Shown here piece after piece: positions 1 through 6,545 of a DNA stretch of 11,217 bases (the first letter of the stretch is position 1; each line of letters opens with the position of its first letter). Below the pieces are notes generated by a model. It saw only the letters and a list, made by a program, of their open reading frames with translations. It made no database searches and had not been told where the DNA came from. Made by a program: the position numbers and the translations under genes. The stretch covers positions 1 through 11,217 of the forward strand of contig DHSB01000069.1 of NCBI GenBank assembly GCA_002408385.1, in the 5' to 3' direction. Origin of the DNA: Myxococcales bacterium UBA5297 (GTDB lineage: Bacteria; Myxococcota; Myxococcia; Myxococcales; UBA5297).

Positions 1-437
1 TCCGGCTTGGTTCCGCCCGCTTCGGCCGCGGTCCGCTGTAGGGGCGGGCTCACAAGGAAGCACTCGTCGAGAGTCGGCGCCCTCGCCGTGGCGTATCCCA
101 TCGACGGGGCATGCCTGCCCATAGCCGTGGGCTGGTGATTGAGGTGCACAGGAAAGCCACCGAAAGATCGGGCGATTAGACGCCCAGGAACCTGCATGCC
201 GGCCGCGTGTTCGCGCCCTTCCTGGGGGATAGGCGGCCTCTGGCCGACCGTGTCACCGTCGCAAAAAAAAGCGGGGATGAGCGCCGGAGCTGAATCCTTT
301 TGGCGCCAAGCGGGTGTCATACGGCTCGGCGCACGTCCCAGGCGGGGGAATTCGCTGGGCAACCGTGCGTTGGAGTTGGCGTAGAGACGACAGGCGACTC
401 GCTCCCCCTAACCGACAGCTCCGAGGGCGGCACGGGA
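1..437. other. Region without a supportable gene, left edge of window
   Basis: No reading frame here has a convincing ribosome site together with protein-like composition. A possible weak fold lies at 146-199: GCA-CAGG (146-152) can pair with CCTG-ca-TGC (191-199), enclosing the stem GGGCG (170-174)/CGCCC (181-185) with the 6-base loop ATTAGA. A run of eight A bases sits at 263-270, and GCGCC (281-285) can pair with GGCGC (301-305). I cannot match any of this to a known riboswitch or RNA family. It may be the leader of the gene starting at 438 or the tail of a gene left of the window. Confidence 0.4.
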
Positions 438-905
438 ATGCAGACGAATCAGGCCGGGCAGAACAGTCGAGTTGCCGATGACGACTGTGTCCTCTCCTAC
501 ATCGCGGCGTTCCACCGGTTGAGGCAGAAGGCCGATCAGGGCTCGGGCCTGACTCTGGAGGAGGGGAGAATCCTCGCCAGCCTGCTCTCGATGTTCGAGC
601 GGCGGCAGGTCACCGAGGGCAGGCTGGTGCGCTCCCTGGTAAAGCTGCGCCTGGAGCGTCCCGCGCGCTTTGTTGCCGGGCAGAAAGGCTGGCAGGGCGT
701 GGTGCGCGAGGCGAACCTGCTTCACGTGGGCATCGCCTTTGCCGAGCCCCCGCCATCAGGCCACTCGGGCGAGCTCGAGATCGAGGGCGAGGACGGAACG
801 AGGTGGCGCTTCAACGCGCGCGTCACCCGGTCGGAGACGGGCAAGACCGTCCTGGCGCTGGGCGCGCCGCTCGGGCATGCCGCAACGCTCTGGCAGGCTG
901 CATAG
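438..905 (+). CDS. Small PilZ-like domain protein (putative)
   Basis: This is a 155-residue soluble protein with no signal peptide or membrane segment. The ATG at 438 was chosen because GAGGGCGG (423-430) lies 7 bases upstream; the frame stays open to 300 but that stretch looks non-coding. Residues about 14-70 are helical, with a Y-x-x-AF-x-x-L pattern and an LTLEEGRILASL segment. Residues about 70-143 look beta-rich and resemble a PilZ barrel: an arginine cluster R71, R74, R77, then N93-L-L-H-V-G98, then alternating strands. PilZ domains bind cyclic di-GMP through RxxxR and [D/N]xSxxG. Here the arginines are spaced RxxRxxR and the serine is leucine, so ligand binding is doubtful. The gene is real with good confidence, but the PilZ assignment is tentative. 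It reads toward the TPR gene across 132 bases. Confidence 0.65.
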   Translation: MQTNQAGQNSRVADDDCVLSYIAAFHRLRQKADQGSGLTLEEGRILASLLSMFERRQVTEGRLVRSLVKLRLERPARFVAGQKGWQGVVREANLLHVGIAFAEPPPSGHSGELEIEGEDGTRWRFNARVTRSETGKTVLALGAPLGHAATLWQAA

Positions 906-978
906 GCGGTCCTCCCCCCTCCGACGCCCGCTCCCTCACCAAAGGTGCGCGAAGCTCTCACCGCGCGCGGGGAAAGTG

Positions 979-1014
979 AGGTACAACCTTTCGCCCTCTG
1001 CCGCGCCCGTACCT
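979..1014 (+). repeat. Inverted repeat upstream of the TPR gene
   Basis: AGGTAC (979-984) and GTACCT (1009-1014) form a 6-bp inverted repeat with a 24-base loop. The sequence ACCTTTCG also occurs twice directly, at 986-993 and 1011-1018. The repeat ends 23 bases before the ATG at 1038. It could be an operator or a weak mRNA fold, and no T-run follows. In DNA this GC-rich such repeats arise by chance, so confidence is low. Confidence 0.25.
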
Positions 1015-1037
1015 TTCGGAACGACCGGAGCTTTTCG

Positions 1038-1871
1038 ATGCGCCGAGCCCTCTCTGCCCTGCTGTGTGCCGTCACGCTGGTGTCGACCGCGCCGGTGCTC
1101 GCCCAGGGCTATTCGCCCGACCAGCTCTTCATGGTCGGCAAGTCGTACGCGACCCGCGGCGAGGACGACAAGGCGATCGACCTGCTGCAGCGGGCCCTCG
1201 AAGGCGGCACGAAGAGTGCGGCGGAGGCCGAGTACCTGCTCGCGCTGTGCCTCTCGCGCAAGGAGCGGCTCTCGGAGGCAGCGGCGCATCTCGAAAGATC
1301 GCTCGAGCTGGATCCAAAGCGCTACGACGCCTGGCTGCTGCTCGGGATGACGAAGGATCTCTCGGGCGATCCGGCGGGCGCCGCGGCCGCCTACCGCAAG
1401 GCGATCGCGCTCGAGCCGAAGCGGCCCGAGGCCCACAAGGAGCTCGGCGTGACGCTGCTGATGCTCGGCAAGCCTTCCGAGGCGGTCGGCGCGCTGCGCC
1501 AGGCCCTCGAGCTCAAGCCCGGGCAGGCCGACGTGATGGGCGACCTCGGCTACGCGCTGCTGCTCGAGCGCGAATGCGAACAGGCCGCCGGCATGCTCGC
1601 CGAGGCCCGCAAGGCCGCTCCCCGCAACCCCGCGACCCTCGCGCACCTGGGCGATGCCCAGGCCTGCCTCGGCAAGACCGACCTGGCGATTGAGGCCTAT
1701 GAGGCCGCCCTTGCCCTCGAGCCCGACCGCGCCCGGACGCTGTTTCACCTCGGGCTGATGCGGAGCAAGAAGGGCGACAAGCCGGGCGCCAAGGCCGCGC
1801 TCGAGCGGGCGGCCGCGCTCGACCCGGCAAATCCGAAGATCAAGGAGGCGCTGCGGCGGCTCGCACCTTGA
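1038..1871 (+). CDS. Exported tetratricopeptide-repeat (TPR) protein
   Basis: The product has 277 residues. The ATG at 1038 is chosen over the upstream in-frame start at 945 because CGGAG (1026-1030) lies 7 bases ahead and the first residues are a typical signal peptide: two arginines, a hydrophobic core at about 4-18, and likely cleavage after VLA22. C10 has no proper lipobox, so a soluble periplasmic protein is more likely than a lipoprotein. Residues about 26-265 are roughly seven TPR units of 32-34 residues, each with the usual G, Y/A and A-L-x-L-x-P spacing (for example 96-129, 130-163, 198-231, 232-265). TPR arrays act as protein-binding scaffolds and have no catalysis of their own. The next gene is an exported S41 protease, so an adaptor role like NlpI or LbcA is attractive. 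That is inference from order and architecture only. Confidence 0.88.
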   Translation: MRRALSALLCAVTLVSTAPVLAQGYSPDQLFMVGKSYATRGEDDKAIDLLQRALEGGTKSAAEAEYLLALCLSRKERLSEAAAHLERSLELDPKRYDAWLLLGMTKDLSGDPAGAAAAYRKAIALEPKRPEAHKELGVTLLMLGKPSEAVGALRQALELKPGQADVMGDLGYALLLERECEQAAGMLAEARKAAPRNPATLAHLGDAQACLGKTDLAIEAYEAALALEPDRARTLFHLGLMRSKKGDKPGAKAALERAAALDPANPKIKEALRRLAP

Positions 1872-1885
1872 CGCCCTTCTGCCGT

Positions 1886-1923
1886 CACGCCGTCCCGCAG
1901 GCATCTTTTTCCCGTCCGGCGTG
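1886..1923 (+). other. Stem-loop in the gap between TPR and protease genes
   Basis: CACGCCG (1886-1892) pairs perfectly with CGGCGTG (1917-1923), giving 7 bp around a 24-base loop. It starts 15 bases after the TPR stop codon. A T5 run lies in the loop rather than after the stem, so it is not a standard intrinsic terminator. A second stem, AGCCCGC (1942-1948)/GCGGGTT (1958-1964) with one wobble pair, follows. Either could protect the 3' end of the mRNA or belong to the protease leader. The rest of the 293-base gap (1872-2164) shows no gene and no clear promoter. Confidence 0.3.
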
Positions 1924-2164
1924 TTGGGGCCCACGCTCGCAAGCCCGCGTACTCCAAGCGGGTTCGCCGCCTTGATGGCCCAGATGCGCCTGACTATGAT
2001 CACCACAACCCAGCAGACGTTCACACGGCCGCTCTGCCGCCAGGCGAGGCGCCGTCCATGGCCTCACTTGGTATTGCTCAACCCAGCCGCACTCCGCTTC
2101 TGCCGGGCGCCCGCGCGCCCGTAACGGCACTTTGCTGCCCCATGTCCGTGGAGCCTCGTCGTCG

Positions 2165-5100
2165 ATGAGCCAGCCGACCCGTAAGACCTACCGAATCGTG
2201 CTCAAGCGCGTCGCCAGCCTGTGCGTGTTGCTGCTGCTTTGGGCCACTGCCGCCTCCGACCGCCTGCCCGCCTCGCTGTCGATGGCCGCCCACGCGGCCG
2301 GGAAGGCCGCGGCCGACGCCCGCCCGCATGACCTGTCGGCGCTGCGCATCTTCAACAGGGTCGTCCTGCTCATCAAGGACAACTACGTCGACCCCAAGCG
2401 CATCGAGCCGCGCAAGATGCTCATCAACGCCCTCGACGGCGTCGAGCGCCAGGTGGCCGAGGTGATGGTCGACGGCGACGAGAAGAGCCCGAAGATCACC
2501 GTCACCGTCAACAAGCTCTCCAAGCAGTTCGACGTCTCCGAGGTCGACACCTTCTGGCGCATGAGCTTCGCGCTCAAGGAGATGTTCGACTTCATCGCCA
2601 AGAGCCTCTCGCCCTCCGAGCGCGACGAGACCCGGGAGATCGAATACGCCGCGGTCAACGGCATGCTCTCCACCCTCGACCCGCACTCCATCCTGCTCAA
2701 GCCCGAGTACTTCAAGGAGATGAAGCTGCAGACCAAGGGCGAGTTCGGCGGCCTGGGCTTCGTCATCCAGATGAAGGAGAGCAACCTGACGGTGGTGCGG
2801 GTCATCAAGGACACGCCCGCCTTCAAGGCCGGCATCAAGTCCAAGGACCAGATCAGCCGCATCAACAACGAGTCGACGGTCAACATGGACCTGACCGAGG
2901 CGGTCAACCGCCTGCGCGGCAAGCCGGGCAGCGAGGTGAGCATCACCGTCAAGCGCGAGGGCTGGCCCGCCCCCAAGCCGCTCACCCTGACCCGGGCGAT
3001 CATCAACGTCGAGTCGGTCAGCGCCAAGATGCTCGACGGGAACATCGGCTACATCCGGCTCAAGGGCTTCCAGGGCAACACCGCTCGCGACATGCGCGCC
3101 GAGCTCGCCAAGCTCAAGGCCCAGGCCGGCAAGGCGGGCCTCAAGGGGCTGGTGCTCGACATGCGCGGCAACCCCGGCGGCCTGCTCGAGCAGGCCATCC
3201 AGGTCTCCGACGCCTTCGTCTCCCACGGCTCCATCGTCACCACGGTCGGCTACTCGGACAAGCTGCGCGAGGTGAAGAAGGCCCAGCCCGAGGAGACCGA
3301 GGAGGAGCTGCCGCTGGTCGCCCTGGTCAATTCCGGCTCGGCCTCCGCCTCGGAGATCGTCGCCGGGGCGCTGAAGAACTTGAACCGCGCCCTGGTCATC
3401 GGCCGCCAGACCTTCGGCAAGGGCAGTGTCCAGGTGCTCTACGACTTTCCCGACGAGAGCGCCCTGAAGCTGACCATCGCCCAGTACCTGACCCCCGGCG
3501 ACAAGTCGATCCAGGAGGTGGGCATCACCCCGGACATCGAGCTGCTGCCGAGCCGGGTCGCCAAGGACCGGGTCGATGTCTTCGCCCCCAAGAAGCTCAT
3601 CGGCGAGGCCAACCTCGACAAGCACTTCGGCAACCCCGACTCGGACAAGGTGGCGAGCAAGCGCGACGAGGTCGAGCGCAAGGAGCAGCCGCTCGAGCAG
3701 CTTCGCTACCTGCGCGACGAGCCGAAGAAGCTCGCCAAGGGCGAGAAGGAGCGCCCGGACCGCGACGACTACGACGATCTCGACGAGCTCGAGGGGCTCG
3801 ACCCGGACACCGAGGCGATCGTCGAGGACTTCCCCATCCGCTTCGCCCGCGACCTGCTGGTCGCCGCCCCGTTCTCCGAGCGCGACAAGATGCTGCAGGC
3901 CTCTCAGGCCTTCATCGCCGAGCGCCGGGCCCAGGAGCAGGAGAAGATCCACAAGGCCATCGAGACGCTGGGCATCGACTGGGCGGTCAGCGGCGCGGCC
4001 AAGGGGGGGGCCGGCAAGCTCGTCGCGCAGATGAGCCCGGCGCCCACCGAGCCGGTGAAGGCGGGCGAGAAGCTCGCCTGGACGGTGACCGCCAAGAACG
4101 AGGGCGAGAGCGCCTTTCGGCGGCTGCGCGCCTACAGCGAGAGCGAAAACCCCTACCTCGACCGCCGCGAGTTCATCTTCGGGGCCCTCGCCCCCGGCGA
4201 GCAGCGTGCCTGGACGGTCAACATCCAGTTGCCCAAGGACATGGTGAGCCGGCGTGACAAGGTGACCTTGCGCTTCTTCGCCGACGGGGCCGAGAAGCTC
4301 GAAGAGCTCGAGGGCGAGCTGGCGATCGTCGAGCTGCCGCGCCCCACCTTCGCCTACAACTGGCAGCTCCTCGACCGCTGCGACAAATGCAACGGCGATG
4401 GCCTCGCGCAGCGGGGCGAGACGGTGGAGATGGCGCTCGAGGTGAAGAACCTCGGTCCGGGCACCGCCTTCGACCCGATCGCGATGCTCAAGAACAAGGA
4501 GGCCGACGAGAACCTCTCGCTGCAGAAGGGCCGCGCCAAGCTCGGCGAGCTCAAGCCGGGCGAGTCGAAGGGCGGGGTCTTCGAGTTCGAGGTGACCCCG
4601 GGCTTCAAGGGCGAGGCGGCGATCCTGCAGCTCACGATAGGCGATGAGCCGATGGACGAGTGGGTGAGCGAAACCCTCCCGGTGTCGGTGCGCGAGAAGG
4701 GCCTGTCGCCGGCGAAGGTGTCGGCAGCCGCGGTGAGGGCCCTTGCCGATCTGTCCATCCGGGCGGCCGCCGACGAGGCCACGGCCGTCATCGCCGAGGC
4801 GAAGAAGGGCACGGTGCTGCCGGTCGAGTCGCGCCTGGGCGATTTCTACCGGGTCAAGCTCGGCTCGCGGGCAGGCTTCGTGCTCGCCAGCGAGGTGCGC
4901 GAGGCGCGCGCCGAGAAGACGGCCCCTCGGGTCGAGCTGCTGCAGACGCGGCGTGAGCCGAAGATCGAGCTCGACATCGACGTGACCAAGGGCGGGGTCG
5001 TCACCGACTCGGACAAGTTCACCCTGACCGGCCGGGCGACGGACAATCAGCAGCTTCGCGACCTGTATGTCTTCGTCAACGAGCAGAAGGTCTTCTTCAA

Positions 5101-5281
5101 GGCGGCCTCGGAAGAGGGCGGCAAGTCGATCGAGTTCAGCGCCGACTGCCCGCTCAAGGAGGGCAACAACACGGTGCTCGTCGTCGCGCGCAAGGACCAA
5201 GACCTGATGGCGCGCAAGCTGCTCATCATGCACCGCCGCGCGGCCCAGCTTGCCCAGAAGGAGACGAAGCCGGAGAAGTAG
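2165..5281 (+). CDS. Large exported S41 family C-terminal-processing-type serine protease with PDZ domain and multi-domain tail
   Basis: The product has 1038 residues, over twice the usual CtpA/Prc core. The start is ATG 2165 with TGGAG at 2149-2153; an in-frame TTG at 2132 is less likely. A basic N-terminus and a hydrophobic stretch at about 17-30 indicate export to the periplasm or membrane anchoring. A helical domain spans about 55-185. The PDZ domain is at about 188-280, beginning at GEFGGLGF. The S41 domain is at about 285-465, with LDMRGNPGG (331-339), SASASE containing the likely nucleophile Ser394, and TFGKGSVQ with the general base Lys419 and Gln423. The Ser-Lys spacing of 25 equals that in E. 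coli Prc, so the site looks intact. The tail carries a D/E- and K-rich helical region (about 495-605), two CARDB/Ig-like segments (about 620-725 and 745-840), a C739xxC742-NGDG motif, an SH3b-like domain (about 848-912) and a final Ig-like domain (about 920-1018). It probably trims or degrades envelope proteins. Confidence 0.93.
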   Translation: MSQPTRKTYRIVLKRVASLCVLLLLWATAASDRLPASLSMAAHAAGKAAADARPHDLSALRIFNRVVLLIKDNYVDPKRIEPRKMLINALDGVERQVAEVMVDGDEKSPKITVTVNKLSKQFDVSEVDTFWRMSFALKEMFDFIAKSLSPSERDETREIEYAAVNGMLSTLDPHSILLKPEYFKEMKLQTKGEFGGLGFVIQMKESNLTVVRVIKDTPAFKAGIKSKDQISRINNESTVNMDLTEAVNRLRGKPGSEVSITVKREGWPAPKPLTLTRAIINVESVSAKMLDGNIGYIRLKGFQGNTARDMRAELAKLKAQAGKAGLKGLVLDMRGNPGGLLEQAIQVSDAFVSHGSIVTTVGYSDKLREVKKAQPEETEEELPLVALVNSGSASASEIVAGALKNLNRALVIGRQTFGKGSVQVLYDFPDESALKLTIAQYLTPGDKSIQEVGITPDIELLPSRVAKDRVDVFAPKKLIGEANLDKHFGNPDSDKVASKRDEVERKEQPLEQLRYLRDEPKKLAKGEKERPDRDDYDDLDELEGLDPDTEAIVEDFPIRFARDLLVAAPFSERDKMLQASQAFIAERRAQEQEKIHKAIETLGIDWAVSGAAKGGAGKLVAQMSPAPTEPVKAGEKLAWTVTAKNEGESAFRRLRAYSESENPYLDRREFIFGALAPGEQRAWTVNIQLPKDMVSRRDKVTLRFFADGAEKLEELEGELAIVELPRPTFAYNWQLLDRCDKCNGDGLAQRGETVEMALEVKNLGPGTAFDPIAMLKNKEADENLSLQKGRAKLGELKPGESKGGVFEFEVTPGFKGEAAILQLTIGDEPMDEWVSETLPVSVREKGLSPAKVSAAAVRALADLSIRAAADEATAVIAEAKKGTVLPVESRLGDFYRVKLGSRAGFVLASEVREARAEKTAPRVELLQTRREPKIELDIDVTKGGVVTDSDKFTLTGRATDNQQLRDLYVFVNEQKVFFKAASEEGGKSIEFSADCPLKEGNNTVLVVARKDQDLMARKLLIMHRRAAQLAQKETKPEK

Positions 5282-5311
5282 CAGGCCGCAGCCTGCGGCT
5301 TGACCTCTCAA

Positions 5312-5354
5312 GGGGCGGGGCGCCACCGGGCGCGCCCGCCCCTGCTGTTTTTTT
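5312..5354 (+). terminator. Strong intrinsic terminator after the S41 protease gene
   Basis: The 5' arm at 5312-5324 (GGGGCGGGGCGCC) pairs with the 3' arm at 5329-5342 over 13 bp with one bulged G (5334) and the tetraloop ACCG. After five bases comes a run of seven T (5348-5354). This is a textbook Rho-independent terminator on the plus strand, and it closes the protease transcript 31 bases after the stop codon. A smaller hairpin, GCAGGC (5281-5286)/GCCTGC (5291-5296) with loop CGCA, overlaps the last base of the stop codon. Confidence 0.85.
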
Positions 5355-5422
5355 CGGGGGCGAGGCTTGGGCCGCGGGGAGGTGCGGTTCGCGCCTTGAG
5401 CGCAAAGATGAAAAGCGCGGCG

Positions 5423-5451
5423 TTGCAGAGGTGCAAACGCATTTCAATTAT
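5423..5451 (+). promoter_or_regulatory. Candidate sigma70-type promoter upstream of the receiver gene
   Basis: TTGCAG (5423-5428) and AATTAT (5446-5451) are separated by 17 bases. They lie in the most AT-rich stretch near here, directly after the protease terminator, where a new promoter would be needed. The matches are modest: 3 of 6 at -35 and 4 of 6 at -10. TTGCA (5423-5427) and TGCAA (5432-5436) form a small dyad over the -35 element, which could be an operator. Downstream, GTTTTCGCC occurs twice exactly 20 bases apart (5461-5469 and 5481-5489). Confidence 0.35.
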
Positions 5452-5522
5452 GAAAGGGCCGTTTTCGCCAGCATCCCAGTGTTTTCGCCCAGTTGAAGGG
5501 CGCTGGCCGTTGGCACGGTCGA

Positions 5523-5615
5523 TGCTGAAGAGAACGAGTGCGAAGTGCAGTGAGCAGGGTTGGAGCTGGTCCCCCCCCCGCCGCTTCAGCAGCCGCTGCA
5601 CTTCGCTCTTTTTTT
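5523..5615 (+). promoter_or_regulatory. Attenuator-like leader with terminator hairpin before the receiver gene
   Basis: CGAAGTGCAG (5541-5550) pairs perfectly with CTGCACTTCG (5596-5605). GAG (5536-5538) can extend the stem by pairing with CTC (5606-5608). Seven T bases (5609-5615) follow at once, as in an intrinsic terminator with a long loop of 45 bases. A second pairing, TGCTGAAG (5523-5530) with CTTCAGCA (5584-5591), is interleaved with the first. The two therefore form either a pseudoknot or mutually exclusive structures, as in attenuators. The T-run ends 17 bases before the receiver ATG and just ahead of its ribosome site. It could instead be the end of a small RNA starting near 5458. 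The pairing is visible in the sequence; the regulatory role is inferred. Confidence 0.5.
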
Positions 5616-5632
5616 GTGCGCCGGGAGCCATC

Positions 5633-6016
5633 ATGCCCGCTTGCAGGTCGAGCAAGGGCGGCGCGCTCATCTTGCTCGTCGATGACGACGACTGCTTCCG
5701 CCGGGCCCTGGCGATAGCGCTCAGGCTCGAAGGTCACCAGGTCGCCGAAGCGGGCAACTCGGCGCAGGCACAAGCCCTCGTCGAGGGCCAGACCTTCAAG
5801 CTCGCCCTTGTCGACCTGCTGCTCGGCTCCGAGCGTGGCGAGCCTGTGCTCGAGCACATCGCCCAGCGCTGCCCGAGCACGGTTCTCGTGTCGATGACCG
5901 GCCGGCCGGACCTTGTGCCCAGGCTGCCGGCGGGGCTCTCCACTATCCACGTCGAGAAGCCGCTCGTCGTCGCCGACGTCGTCGCGCTCGTAGCTGCGTG
6001 CGGCCCGGCGAAGTAG
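5633..6016 (+). CDS. Stand-alone response-regulator receiver domain protein
   Basis: The product has 127 residues and is essentially one CheY-like receiver domain with no output domain. The start is ATG 5633, with GGGAG (5623-5627) 5 bases upstream; the frame runs back to 5300, but that part lies in the terminator and leader region. The key residues are present: an acidic pocket in LLVDDDD (D17-D18), the phospho-acceptor D61 in LALVDLLLG, the switch residue T89 in VSMTG, and K109 in the VEKP motif. It should be phosphorylated by a histidine kinase and act by binding a partner, as single-domain receivers do in chemotaxis, motility or phosphorelays. No kinase lies in the window, so it is an orphan here. 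The first ten residues are not conserved. A leader with a terminator-like hairpin precedes it, suggesting control at the RNA level. Confidence 0.88.
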   Translation: MPACRSSKGGALILLVDDDDCFRRALAIALRLEGHQVAEAGNSAQAQALVEGQTFKLALVDLLLGSERGEPVLEHIAQRCPSTVLVSMTGRPDLVPRLPAGLSTIHVEKPLVVADVVALVAACGPAK

Positions 6017-6035
6017 CCTTTTCGAGGTGCGGGTT

Positions 6036-6068
6036 CAGGCTTGCTCAGCGGGCTCCCGCGCGAGCCTG
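6036..6068 (+). other. Stem-loop just after the receiver gene
   Basis: CAGGCTTGC (6036-6044) pairs with GCGAGCCTG (6060-6068) over 9 bp with one G-U wobble. An inner GCGG (6048-6051)/CCGC (6056-6059) closes the tetraloop GCTC, with a 3-base bulge between the stems. It begins 19 bases after the receiver stop codon. No T-run follows, so it is not a canonical terminator, but it could stabilise the 3' end of the transcript. Confidence 0.45.
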
Positions 6069-6106
6069 CGCCGCCGTCTCGGTGGCCTGCGCGCGCGATA
6101 GGGACA

Positions 6107-6172
6107 AAGGGCGCCGAAGCGAGGCTGAGACGGGTCTTTCTGGCCCCAGCGGCTCTCCGCCTGAGCGCCCTT
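6107..6172 (+). other. Large two-part stem-loop, candidate structured RNA element
   Basis: The outer stem AAGGGCGC (6107-6114)/GCGCCCTT (6165-6172) is a perfect 8 bp. After an asymmetric internal loop (7 bases against 2), an inner stem AGGCTGAGA (6122-6130)/TCTCCGCCT (6154-6162) pairs 8 of 9 positions. The terminal region 6131-6153 includes CTGG-CC-CCAG. Sixteen pairs in 66 bases with matching arm order is more than the many short GC palindromes nearby. I do not recognise the family. Confidence 0.4.
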
Positions 6173-6192
6173 GAGCAAAGCCCCGAACCTCG

Positions 6193-6233
6193 GGCGCAGG
6201 CGTGCTCGCAATCGACGCGAACGAGCTCGCGCC
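6193..6233 (+). other. Third stem-loop of the gap
   Basis: GGCGC (6193-6197) pairs with GCGCC (6229-6233), then GCTCG (6204-6208) with CGAGC (6222-6226), then TCG with CGA around ACG at the tip. That makes three collinear stems of 5, 5 and 3 bp. It is weaker than the preceding structure and could be a chance fold of GC-rich DNA. Confidence 0.3.
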
Positions 6234-6545
6234 TTGTCGCCGGGAACGATTCGGACGCGCCGACGGAGGGCCGCGGTCTGGTGAGGCCGACGCGACGCCT
6301 CTTGGGCGCCATGCTTCCCGAAGGCTCGTGTGGGCCGGCGGCGAATCGCTCGTGAGCGCAAGAGCCGACCAGGCGATCGATGCTCCTTGTTGGGAGGCGA
6401 CGCTCCTGAAGTCTTCGTGGCCGCCCACCAGCCGGCCGGACGCAGAGCGCTTCGATGACCCCTCGGTGACACGCCCTCCCTACTCTCCTCATGGATAAGC
6501 CTCCGGCGCGGCGTGCCCGGTGTGATCAGACGACAGGGGAGAGAG

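Larger units (their letters stand above)
6017..6545. other. Long non-coding gap rich in stem-loops
   Basis: This 529-base stretch between the receiver and radical SAM genes has no frame with convincing protein features. Several sizeable pairings cluster in its first half (6036-6068, 6107-6172, 6193-6233, each listed separately). The second half holds only short repeats such as CGCTC-GT-GAGCG and no clear promoter: GTGACA (6466-6471) and GATAAG (6494-6499) are 22 bases apart, which is too far. The region may be a 5' leader of the radical SAM gene, a separate RNA gene, or decayed sequence. Confidence 0.5.

Noticed and set aside
130..210. Cobalamin or cyclic di-GMP (GEMM) riboswitch
   Set aside because: Only fragments of the consensus are seen; the conserved core bases and spacing are missing.
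1053..1067. Lipoprotein signal (C10) in the TPR protein
   Set aside because: The residues before C10 are A-L-L rather than a lipobox and the hydrophobic stretch before it is too short; a type I cleavage site after VLA22 fits better.
2078..5326. Open frame of about 1080 codons on the minus strand opposite the protease
   Set aside because: It is rich in L, R, G, E and D without domains, and it mirrors the codon bias of the plus-strand protease, which has intact catalytic motifs. It is a GC-composition shadow.
6041..6498. Small plus-strand open frames in the gap (6041-6355 and 6202-6498)
   Set aside because: They lack good ribosome sites, are R/A/P-rich with no family likeness, and overlap each other in different frames.
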